From the NCBI GenBank assembly GCA_017512405.1, contig JAFWGJ010000151.1, forward strand, positions 1-43,190: 43,190 bases of DNA, read 5' to 3'. Source of the DNA: a bacterium. Its GTDB lineage: Bacteria > Cyanobacteriota > Vampirovibrionia > Gastranaerophilales > Gastranaerophilaceae. The position numbers were made by a program, and so were the translations under genes. The notes under the pieces were generated by a model. It made no database searches. It was given only the letters and a program-made list of their open reading frames with translations, and had not been told where the DNA came from. This document shows, one piece after another, positions 31,556 through 38,905 of the stretch. Numbering within the stretch: position 1 is the first letter of the stretch; every line of letters starts with the position of its first letter.

Positions 31556-32476
31556 ATGACTAAGTTATCCATTGTATTACCTGTGTATAATGTGGAAAAA
31601 TATCTGAAAGAAACTTTAAATTGTCTTGTTAATCAAACTTTTTCAGATATAGAAATTATTTGTATAAATGATTGTTCAAAAGATAATTCACGCAGTATTT
31701 TAACTGATTTTGCAAGTAAAGATAAAAGAGTGAAAATTATTGATAATGAGCAAAATTCGGGCGCGGCAGTATCTCGAAATAAAGGTCTTGATATTGCAAC
31801 CGGAGAATATGTGTTGTTTTTGGATTCTGATGATATCTTTGAACGTAATTTGGCGGAATCTGTTATAAAGGCCGCCGATGAAAACAACTCAGATATTGTT
31901 ATTTACAATTACGATACAACAACCGGCAATAAAAAAATTAATTTTAAAAAAAATAAAAAACTAATTGATAAAAAGTTTTTTTCATATAAAGATATCCCCG
32001 ACAGAATATTCAATATAATTCCGCCAAATGCTTTTTCTAAATTATACAGAAGAAAATTTTTACAAGAAAATAATTTAAGATTTCAATCTTTAAAATCATG
32101 TAACGATAGCTATTTTGCACTGGCGAGTTTAATTTTGGCAAAACAAATTTCTTTGTTGGATAAAGTTCTTTTGCATTATCGCATCAATGCAACCGGTAAT
32201 ATATCTTCTTCCCGTGGCGTGCATTATAAAAATATTATAAGTGTAATGAAAAGTTTAAAATCATTTTTAGAAGAAAATAGTGTTTATAATGAAGTTGAGA
32301 AATCTTTTATTAAAGCATTCAGAAATCATTTGAGATACGAGTTTAAATTTGTTTCAAAAGAAAATAAAATGGATTTTATCGAATTTTGTAAGTCCGAATT
32401 GGGTAATGATTGGAAAAATTATGAAATAATTACAAAACCCGTAATATTTCAAAAATTTGTAATGTTCTTTAATTAG
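31556..32476 (+). CDS. Family 2 glycosyltransferase
   Basis: A second GT2 enzyme, 306 residues, starting directly at the stop of the first. Motifs: 'SIVLPVYNVEKYLKETLNCLV' at 4-24, 'EIICINDCSKDNSRSIL' near 33, 'NSGAAVSRNKGLDIATGEYV' near 64 and 'FLDSDDIFERN' near 86-96. The two enzymes share the same layout but differ widely in their C-terminal halves, so they likely use different acceptors or linkages. The C-terminal region here is lysine/phenylalanine-rich and probably peripheral to the membrane. It is followed after 46 bases by the wecC-like gene with its own ribosome site. Confidence 0.88.
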   Translation: MTKLSIVLPVYNVEKYLKETLNCLVNQTFSDIEIICINDCSKDNSRSILTDFASKDKRVKIIDNEQNSGAAVSRNKGLDIATGEYVLFLDSDDIFERNLAESVIKAADENNSDIVIYNYDTTTGNKKINFKKNKKLIDKKFFSYKDIPDRIFNIIPPNAFSKLYRRKFLQENNLRFQSLKSCNDSYFALASLILAKQISLLDKVLLHYRINATGNISSSRGVHYKNIISVMKSLKSFLEENSVYNEVEKSFIKAFRNHLRYEFKFVSKENKMDFIEFCKSELGNDWKNYEIITKPVIFQKFVMFFN

Positions 32477-32522
32477 TTGCTAATAACATTTATTAGTGAT
32501 ATAAATTATGTAGGTGGATAAA

Positions 32523-33761
32523 ATGAAAAAAATATCAATTGTAGGGTTAGGTTATATAGGTATTCCAACATCAGTGTTCTTTGCAAGAAGCGGTGTTGAA
32601 GTAGTTGGTATAGATGTTAACGAGAAACAGGTTGAAAGACTAAATCGTGGTGAAATAGGTATAGTTGAACCGGGTTTAGCAGAAATGGTTAAAGATGTTG
32701 TTGATAAAAAAATGTTCAGAGCAACTTTAACACCCGAGCCTGTAGATGCATTCATAATTTCAGTGCCTACTCCGTTTAAAGATAATTATGAACCTGATTT
32801 GTCATATATACAATCAGCTGCTAAAAACATTGCTCCCGTATTGCAAAAGGGTAATTTAATTGTATTGGAATCAACATCACCGGTAGGAGCAACCGAACAG
32901 TTGGCGAAATGGCTTCAAGAAAGTCGTTCGGATTTAAAAATAGCTGTTGAAGATGACGAAAATTGCGATGTCTATGTTGCATATTGCCCTGAGAGAATGA
33001 TTCCTGGTAATGTGTTTGAACTTATTGAAAATGACAGAATTTTAGGCGGTATAAATAATGTTTCAACCCAAAAAGCAAAAGAATTATATTCAAAAATTGC
33101 AAAAGGCGAATTGATTTTAACTAATGCAAGAACCGCAGAAATGTCGAAACTTACAGAAAACTCTTTCAGAGACGTAAATATAGCCTTTGCAAACGAGTTG
33201 TCAATGATTTGCGATAAATTGAATATTAATGTTCAAGAGCTGATTAGCCTTGCTAATCACCACCCGAGAGTAAATATTTTACAGCCGGGTTGCGGTGTAG
33301 GCGGACACTGTATAGCTGTTGACCCTTGGTTTATTGTTAATAAAACTCCTGATGAAGCTAAATTAATAAGACAAGCAAGAGAAGTTAATGATTACAAGCC
33401 TAAATTTGTGATTAAAAAAGTTGAAAAAGCAATAAAAGAATTGGGAAAAGATAATCCCTCAATTACGTGTTTCGGGCTTGCTTTCAAACCTAATATTGAT
33501 GATTTGAGAGAATCTCCCGCTTTAAAAATAACACAACAACTTGCAGAGAAATATAATAATGTTTTTGCTGTTGAACCAAATATTAATGTTTTGCCTGAAA
33601 AACTTGCAGATAAAAATATTAAACTCATCGATTTGGCAACAGGTTTAAAATCTGATATATTATTAATGTTAGTAGAACATAAAGAATTTAAAGCAATAAA
33701 CCCCAAATTATCTAAAAACCAAAGGTTAGTTGATACAAGAGGAATTTGGCAAAATGCATGA
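32523..33761 (+). CDS. UDP-N-acetyl-mannosamine dehydrogenase-like (WecC type)
   Basis: NAD-dependent nucleotide-sugar 6-dehydrogenase making a uronic acid. 412 residues from ATG at 32523, which follows AGGTGG; a GTG nine bases upstream lies on top of that site and is unlikely. 'ISIVGLGYIGIPTSVFFA' is the cofactor loop, 'SVPTPFK' near 79, 'LESTSPVGATEQLAKWL' near 118, 'YCPERMIPGNVFELIENDRILGG' near 155 and the catalytic Cys in 'GCGVGGHCIAVDPWFI' near 257-272. The SPVG/ATEQ and PGN-x-END forms match WecC better than UDP-glucose dehydrogenase. No WecB (non-hydrolysing 2-epimerase) is present, so the substrate may come from elsewhere or be UDP-GlcNAc. It overlaps the next gene by eight bases. 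Confidence 0.88.
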   Translation: MKKISIVGLGYIGIPTSVFFARSGVEVVGIDVNEKQVERLNRGEIGIVEPGLAEMVKDVVDKKMFRATLTPEPVDAFIISVPTPFKDNYEPDLSYIQSAAKNIAPVLQKGNLIVLESTSPVGATEQLAKWLQESRSDLKIAVEDDENCDVYVAYCPERMIPGNVFELIENDRILGGINNVSTQKAKELYSKIAKGELILTNARTAEMSKLTENSFRDVNIAFANELSMICDKLNINVQELISLANHHPRVNILQPGCGVGGHCIAVDPWFIVNKTPDEAKLIRQAREVNDYKPKFVIKKVEKAIKELGKDNPSITCFGLAFKPNIDDLRESPALKITQQLAEKYNNVFAVEPNINVLPEKLADKNIKLIDLATGLKSDILLMLVEHKEFKAINPKLSKNQRLVDTRGIWQNA

Positions 33762-35331
33762 AAAAGATATTGAAACAAAAATGTATGCCGAATTAGGCGA
33801 AGTGGTTTTTAAAAGTGGTTTTTTAACAAGAAATATTTTTAAACCTTGGAATTTTGTGAAATTTATACTGAATTATAAAAAGGGAATGAAAAAAATATAT
33901 CCTAATTTGGCAGCTTATATTGATAACTATGAAGACGAAACCTTATCAAAAGTAGCTGATATTCTTCTAAACATAAAAAAATATTGGCTTAATAAAAAAG
34001 AAACGTTTATTGTTAATAATCAATTATATAAAAAAAATATGTTGGAAGGTATTAAATTTAATGAACAATATGCTTTTGAACCTGTAAAAAACAGAATATG
34101 TTATTGTTTAAATCATTCTTTGCCTTATAGAGGTGACGGATATGTTACAAGAAGTCAACATATGGCACATGCGATGCAGGAAGCAGGATTTGAAGTTATT
34201 GCAATAACTCGTCCGGGATTTCCTTGGGATAATATCAAGAAACTTAAACACTGCAAAAATTTACCTATGGAAGAACAAATTAACGGTATTAAGTATAAAA
34301 GGCAATATTTAAGTCTAGATAAATTAAAATCAGAGCAGTACATGAAAATAGTTGCGGAAGAATGGAAAAAAACCTTTCTTGAACTTAAGCCAGAGTATGT
34401 AATTGCTGCATCAAATAATTTCAATGCGATACCTGCCCTTTCGGCTGCCAGAGAATTAGGGGTTCCTTTTTATTATGAAGTCAGAGGTTTATGGGAAGTT
34501 ACGAAATTATCCAAATATCCCGAGTGGGAAAATTCTGTGGACTGCTTTTTTGAAAAATATTACGAGGCAAGGATTTGCAAAGAAGTTGACGGTGTTTTTA
34601 CTCTAACGACTCCGATAATTGATGAATTAGAAAGCCGTGGAGTTGACAGGAACAAAGTTCATTTATGTCCTAATTGTGCAAATGTATCTCTGTTTAATCC
34701 GACAGGACGAGATGCAAAATTGGCAAAAAAACTAAAAATTCCTGATAATGTTGTTACAATAGGATATTTGGGTACTCTTCAGATGTATGAAGGACTTGAT
34801 GATTTAATGCAAGCCTGTGCAATTCTAAAAAATAAGGGCATAGATTTTAGGCTGCTTCTGGTAGGAGGCATTGCAAATATTGACAGAACTAACTATAAAA
34901 AATATCTGGAAAATGTTGCAAGAAAAGTCGGTATAAAAGATAAATTGATTATGCCGGGCAAAGTTCCACCTACAGAAGTTCCGAAGTATTATTCACTTAT
35001 GGATATAACACCATTCGGCAGAAAATCTTTACCTGTTTGTGAAATGGTTTCTCCTATAAAGCCTTTGGAGGCTATGGCTATGGAAAAAACTGTTGTTGTA
35101 TCCGATTTAGCAGCATTAAAGGAAATTGTTCAGGATAATGAAACGGGATTATATTTTGAAAAAGGAAATATTGAATCTTATGCCGAAACTTTAGAAAAAG
35201 CTATAAAGGATAAGGACCTAAGAGAACGTCTTGGTAAAAATGCACGTAAGTGGATTGTGGAAAATCGTCAATGGATTCAAAATGCCGAAACGATTAAAAA
35301 AGTTATGACCAAAGAAACTGTTAACGTTTAA
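33754..35331 (+). CDS. Family 4 glycosyltransferase with N-terminal extension
   Basis: A 525-residue GT-B transferase. The start is ATG 33754, overlapping the dehydrogenase stop (ATGCATGA). Residues 1-110 form a helical, lysine-rich extension not typical of GT4. The catalytic part begins near 112 with 'NRICYCLNHSLPYRGDGYVTRSQH', where the glycine-containing loop and 'HMAHAM' fit the acceptor domain. The C-terminal nucleotide domain has 'IGYLGTLQMYEGLDDLMQA' near 340, 'FRLLLVGGI' and the E-x7-E block 'EMVSPIKPLEAMAMEKTVVVS' with donor-binding glutamates. Retaining chemistry is expected for GT4. The extension could bind a membrane or partner. Confidence 0.85.
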   Translation: MHEKDIETKMYAELGEVVFKSGFLTRNIFKPWNFVKFILNYKKGMKKIYPNLAAYIDNYEDETLSKVADILLNIKKYWLNKKETFIVNNQLYKKNMLEGIKFNEQYAFEPVKNRICYCLNHSLPYRGDGYVTRSQHMAHAMQEAGFEVIAITRPGFPWDNIKKLKHCKNLPMEEQINGIKYKRQYLSLDKLKSEQYMKIVAEEWKKTFLELKPEYVIAASNNFNAIPALSAARELGVPFYYEVRGLWEVTKLSKYPEWENSVDCFFEKYYEARICKEVDGVFTLTTPIIDELESRGVDRNKVHLCPNCANVSLFNPTGRDAKLAKKLKIPDNVVTIGYLGTLQMYEGLDDLMQACAILKNKGIDFRLLLVGGIANIDRTNYKKYLENVARKVGIKDKLIMPGKVPPTEVPKYYSLMDITPFGRKSLPVCEMVSPIKPLEAMAMEKTVVVSDLAALKEIVQDNETGLYFEKGNIESYAETLEKAIKDKDLRERLGKNARKWIVENRQWIQNAETIKKVMTKETVNV

Positions 35332-35347
35332 TTGGTAAAAGGGTTGT

Positions 35348-36550
35348 ATGAAAAAGAAAAAAATACTTTTGCAATGTCAAGGAATCGCATATTATTATAT
35401 GGGGCTTGCTGCGATTTATACAAAATATCCGGACAGAAATGTTGATATTGATGTAGCGTTTTCAAGTTCAAAAGTTGATATGGATTTTAAGCCGTTTACG
35501 GATAAAATAGAACAAAGTAAATATGTAAACAATGTTTTTTCAATAAGATTTGTAAGACCGTATTTGTATGACAGATTGGCAAGTGTTCCCAAAAATTTCG
35601 GTACATATCTTAAATATCGTTTTAGATATAAACGGGATATTATAAAAAAAACAAAAGAACAATTAAGCTTTTATAAAACCAAGTATTCGGAAATCTTTTT
35701 TAGCCATGAACAGGGAAGCATGCTTATTACATCTCTGAAATTTCTGTATCCAAAGGCTAAATTTATTGCATACGGAGATGGTGCAGGACTAATTTCCGGC
35801 AGAAAATTTTTAATAACCGATAAAAAAGTCAATGATTATATCTTTTTTAAAGAAATAATTCCTGATGAAATAATTGCTCTGACGGTTTATATGCTTGACG
35901 ATTCGCTGGATATCGGAGAAATTCCGATATCCGGAACGGACAAAGATACTTATGCAGATTTAGTAAAAAATGACGAACTTATACAAAAAGAAGTTAACGA
36001 TTATGCAGACGGCATATTAAGTAAATATGATAACAGGCAGATAACCATATTAATGACCGATAATCTCAGTTGGTATCTGTACAACATGAGTGAAGATGAG
36101 CAAATAAATATTTACGTTGATATTATTGAAAGATACTGCTCTGATAACGGTGTAGTTATACTTAAAACTCATCCTTCAAATGATGAATTATTTATACAAA
36201 ATATAAAATCAAGATGCAGAAAAAATATTGAAATAATGGAAATGCCCAAGACATTAAAGAAGTATCCTATAGAAATTTTTTATAAACTGTTAAAAAATAC
36301 GGAGAATATTGTTACATTCCTTTCTTCTGCAAAAGTGGCATTAAAATGCATATATGACGTAGATTGTATTGATGCATACGATGTAATTCAAAAATATCCA
36401 CTGAAAAATTATGCAAATATTATATTAAATGCATACCAAAATATTTGCGATAGAATATCATGTTGGGATAAAAGGTCAATTATTTATGAAGAAAATATTA
36501 ATCCTAAATTGACAGAGATATATGAAAAATATACTAAAGTAAGTGATTAA
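35348..36550 (+). CDS. Sialyltransferase/polysialyltransferase-like protein, candidate nonulosonate transferase
   Basis: A 400-residue protein whose motifs fit bacterial CMP-nonulosonate transferases (GT38/GT52/GT80-like GT-B proteins). 'AYGDGAG' at 141-147 matches the (D/E)(D/E)G catalytic motif with Asp144 as possible general base. 'LKTHPSND' at 272-279 supplies the HP motif (H275-P276) that holds CMP, and 'FLSSAKVALK' at 324-333 the Ser pair that binds phosphate. Order and spacing (motifs about 130 and 50 residues apart) are as in those families. It is the last gene of the plus-strand operon, 16 bases after the GT4 gene. CMP-legionaminic acid made in this locus is the natural donor. The exact family and the acceptor are unknown. 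Confidence 0.68.
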   Translation: MKKKKILLQCQGIAYYYMGLAAIYTKYPDRNVDIDVAFSSSKVDMDFKPFTDKIEQSKYVNNVFSIRFVRPYLYDRLASVPKNFGTYLKYRFRYKRDIIKKTKEQLSFYKTKYSEIFFSHEQGSMLITSLKFLYPKAKFIAYGDGAGLISGRKFLITDKKVNDYIFFKEIIPDEIIALTVYMLDDSLDIGEIPISGTDKDTYADLVKNDELIQKEVNDYADGILSKYDNRQITILMTDNLSWYLYNMSEDEQINIYVDIIERYCSDNGVVILKTHPSNDELFIQNIKSRCRKNIEIMEMPKTLKKYPIEIFYKLLKNTENIVTFLSSAKVALKCIYDVDCIDAYDVIQKYPLKNYANIILNAYQNICDRISCWDKRSIIYEENINPKLTEIYEKYTKVSD

Positions 36551-36690
36551 AATATTTTCGTGATATAATAATTTTTAGAAGCATTTAGGGAAAGAATCTC
36601 AAAATTAATAGATACAAATTCTTAAACTTCCTGATAATTCGTTTTTAAAGTTAGTGATACTTTTTTGATGAGTTATGTGTTTCCTTATAT
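36551..36690. other. Intergenic stretch without a recognisable gene
   Basis: Together with the preA fragment and the 23 bases beyond it, this is the only gap over 300 bases without an intact gene. It is A/T-rich. A TATAAT-like hexamer sits near 36564-36570. A short plus-strand frame (36572-36625) encodes 17 helix-like residues before a stop, too little to name. I see no terminator hairpin after the sialyltransferase-like gene. Confidence 0.5.
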
Positions 36691-36861
36691 TCAATTATTA
36701 AATTTTCCCATTGTTATAACATAGCGTGGACTTGCTTCAATCATTTCTAACTCATCAGGTGTAATCGTTTTAAGAACAACTCCGCCCCAGTCCATTTCAA
36801 AGGCTTTATCTATACTTTCAATAAATGCCGTAGGCGGTGCAGAAGCAAACAAAAATGGATT
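36691..36861 (-). pseudogene. preA: Remnant of dihydropyrimidine dehydrogenase subunit PreA
   Basis: A 56-codon minus-strand frame, bounded upstream by an in-frame TAA and without a start codon, reads 'NPFLFASAPPTAFIESIDKA' and continues 'FEMDWGGVVLKTI', later 'EASPRYVITMGKFNN' and a stop. This is the N-terminal FMN-barrel start of PreA/DPYD-type dihydropyrimidine dehydrogenases, where NPF, the Ser/Ala-Pro pair, GWGG-x-x-x-KT and SPR are conserved. The rest of the roughly 400-residue protein, including the iron-sulfur domain, is absent. It lies 23 bases downstream of the nucleoside transporter on the same strand, so an ancestral transporter-preA pyrimidine operon probably lost this gene by deletion. 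Confidence 0.75.
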
Positions 36862-36884
36862 TTAAAACTCTATCCTAATACTGG

Positions 36885-38108
36885 TTATCCTATATAAAAC
36901 AATCCCGCAATCGTTCCTGTTATTATCGTTGCAAGTGTTGCAGCCATTAAACTTTTGTAGCAAATTGAAGTTATTAATCCTGTTTTTTCGGGTGCAAGAG
37001 CAACTGCACCGCCAACAGCGATACTTAAAGATTCAATACTTGTAAATCCGCATAGGGCATAAGAAGCTATAATTGCACTATGTGCAGATATAGTACCGGC
37101 TTTAATTGCTTCGCTTAATCCTACATATGACGGCACTTCCGTCATAATAAGTCTTGTACCTAAAAATTCTCCAACCATTGATGTATCTTGCGGAGCAACA
37201 CCCATTAAGAAAGCAACCGGTTTAAATATAAATCCTAAACATTTGGCAATAGTTATATCCGTAAAATAACTTAGGCATAAATTAAAAATACCCAATATGC
37301 CTATTACCGCAACAAGCAGTACTACAATTCCCATAATCATTTTACCGCCATCCATTGCACCGTTGACAATACTTCCGGTGAAAGTTCTTGCAGACTCGGG
37401 AATTTCTATTTTCATTTCGTTTTCTTCAGGAGTTTCTGTTTCAGGCTCCATAATCTTTGCTATCATAATTGCATTAGGAATTGATAATACCGTAGCGCCC
37501 ACCAAATGTCCAGCTATTGTCGGAATCTTGTCGTTAAGAAGTGAAACATACAATGCCAACATTGATGAGGCTATTGTTGACATAAAAACCGTAAAAATCA
37601 GAAAAAGCTGAGAACGAGTTAGCGATTTAAAGTACGGTCTTATGCTTGTAAAGGACTCAATACCTACAAACATATTGCTTGCAGAACATATTGCTTCAAT
37701 TGCCGTAATTCCAAAAAATTTCTTCACAAATTTTGCTATTGTTACAATAATAAAAGGCAAAATTCTTAAATAATACAAAAGACTGCAAAGAGATGCAAAA
37801 ATTATTATAAATGTTAAACTTTGGAATATTAAAATAAATCCCTGTTCAGAGTTTGCTGCACCCAAAGAACCAAATACAAAAACAACACCTTCCCTTGCTG
37901 CTTCTATAATTTTTGAAAAGAATTTACTAAATGCCAATAAAACATCTCTGCTTCTCGGCAATAGGAAAATGATTGTTCCAATAATCAATTCAATAGAAAA
38001 AGCCGTTAGAATTGTTCTAAAATTAACTGATTTTTTTCGACTGCTAAAAAGCCAAGCAATAAAAAGAAAAACAAATATTCCAATAAATCCAATAAATTTT
38101 TGTGACAT
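36885..38108 (-). CDS. nupC: NupC-type concentrative nucleoside transporter
   Basis: Inner-membrane nucleoside:cation symporter of the CNT family, 407 residues with roughly ten hydrophobic segments. Recognisable parts are 'FVFGSLG' near 76, 'GITAIEAICSASNMFVGIESF' near 138 (a family block that includes the Gln/Glu-type substrate loop), 'MSTIASSMLALYVSLL' near 175, 'NGAMDGGKM' near 248, 'GTRLIMTEVPSYVGL' near 310 and 'YALCGFTSIESLSIAVGG' near 345. The start has an AGGAGAG ribosome site. Only the preA fragment follows it on the same strand. It probably brings in pyrimidine or purine nucleosides for salvage. The orientation and backbone type show that the glycan locus has ended. Confidence 0.92.
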   Translation of the reverse strand: MSQKFIGFIGIFVFLFIAWLFSSRKKSVNFRTILTAFSIELIIGTIIFLLPRSRDVLLAFSKFFSKIIEAAREGVVFVFGSLGAANSEQGFILIFQSLTFIIIFASLCSLLYYLRILPFIIVTIAKFVKKFFGITAIEAICSASNMFVGIESFTSIRPYFKSLTRSQLFLIFTVFMSTIASSMLALYVSLLNDKIPTIAGHLVGATVLSIPNAIMIAKIMEPETETPEENEMKIEIPESARTFTGSIVNGAMDGGKMIMGIVVLLVAVIGILGIFNLCLSYFTDITIAKCLGFIFKPVAFLMGVAPQDTSMVGEFLGTRLIMTEVPSYVGLSEAIKAGTISAHSAIIASYALCGFTSIESLSIAVGGAVALAPEKTGLITSICYKSLMAATLATIITGTIAGLFYIG

Positions 38109-38184
38109 AAACTCTCCTGATTTTTATAAGTTTATTTATTTAATTACATTTTAATCCCGAATTTAATTAAAAAAACCAAAAGTA

Positions 38185-38193
38185 TTGTAACAC
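38185..38193 (-). promoter_or_regulatory. Extended -10 promoter of nupC
   Basis: On the minus strand TGTTACAAT (TGn plus TACAAT), about 77 bases before the nupC ATG. No good -35 is visible, which is acceptable for extended -10 promoters. Confidence 0.4.
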
Positions 38194-38280
38194 AAAATTA
38201 AATTGCTAAAAAAAATTAAAGATTAGGGGCTTAAACTTTTATTATTATAAACAAAAGTTAGTATCTTGGAATTAAAGGAT

Positions 38281-38865
38281 TTAAATATTATTTAACCATT
38301 TTATAATTTGCTCTTTTGTAAGTATAATTCCGTTTTCAAACATAAATAAAGGTTGTTTGGCATCTTTTGCATTTGTTGAATTCTTAATTTCATTAATTAT
38401 TTTCTTTTTATTTGCGCCACCAGAGTACGTAAAGAACGGAATTAGTGTTTTATTTTCAAAGTTATTGTGTTTTAAGAATACTTTAACGGGTAATGACACA
38501 GAAAAATTCCAAATCGGAGAGCCGACAAAAATAATATCATAATTTAAAATGTCAATATCATTTATTTGAGGTAAATATCCCTCTTCCATTTGCTTTCTTA
38601 CAAGTTTTGACATTTTAAAAATATTATTCGGGTATTTTTCAATTAATTCAATTTCTTTTATGTCTCCGCCAACAATAGAGTGTATATTTTCTGCAACACA
38701 TTTGGTATTACCAATATTTGAATAATAAACGATTAATATTTTTTTATTCGTTAATAGTTCGGGAGGATAATATTTAATATTTTTTAACTCGTTGATTTTA
38801 AAAATCGCTACTATAAGTAACGTCAAAAGTACAAAAAATATTCCGATTGCATAAATTTTCATCAT
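38281..38865 (-). CDS. Membrane-anchored flavodoxin-like protein
   Basis: FMN-binding flavodoxin-fold protein, 194 residues, with an N-terminal hydrophobic helix (about 2-24) that would anchor or export it. The phosphate loop is 'LIVYYSNIGNTKCVAENI' near 48-65 (the T/S-x-T-G-x-T-type loop, here with SNIGNT). 'DIIFVGSPIWNFSVSLPVKVFL' near 110-131 is the second flavin loop typical of flavodoxin_4/NAD(P)H-quinone-type proteins, and 'IPFFTYSGGANKK' the third. The role is likely electron transfer to an unknown partner; it could serve radical SAM enzymes, but its distance from them and the membrane helix give no evidence for that. It is a single-gene unit. Confidence 0.82.
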   Translation of the reverse strand: MMKIYAIGIFFVLLTLLIVAIFKINELKNIKYYPPELLTNKKILIVYYSNIGNTKCVAENIHSIVGGDIKEIELIEKYPNNIFKMSKLVRKQMEEGYLPQINDIDILNYDIIFVGSPIWNFSVSLPVKVFLKHNNFENKTLIPFFTYSGGANKKKIINEIKNSTNAKDAKQPLFMFENGIILTKEQIIKWLNNI

Positions 38866-38905
38866 ATTTAGATTATACGATAAAGGAATAGAATAATACT
38901 AAACT

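Noticed and set aside
30683-32476. The two adjacent GT2 genes as one broken two-domain glycosyltransferase
   Set aside because: Each has its own complete N-terminal donor domain with DSDD and its own C-terminal region. The TGAATG junction is normal translational coupling.
33392-33778. A 128-codon open frame antisense to the WecC-like gene
   Set aside because: It lies wholly opposite a gene with clear family motifs, has no convincing ribosome site and its translation has no recognisable domain. Other antisense frames (for example 7434-7730, 9209-9538, 20829-21170, 25259-25585, 37297-37611) were dropped for the same reason.
36572-36640. Short plus-strand peptide with an XRE-like first helix as a regulator remnant
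   Set aside because: Only 17 codons precede a stop, and the continuation in another frame does not resemble a helix-turn-helix. The match is too short to support.
38234-38259. Inverted repeat AACTTTT / AAAAGTT downstream of the flavodoxin gene as a terminator
   Set aside because: The seven-base arms are almost all A/T, the loop is 12 bases and no T run follows on the flavodoxin strand. It could occur by chance in this composition.
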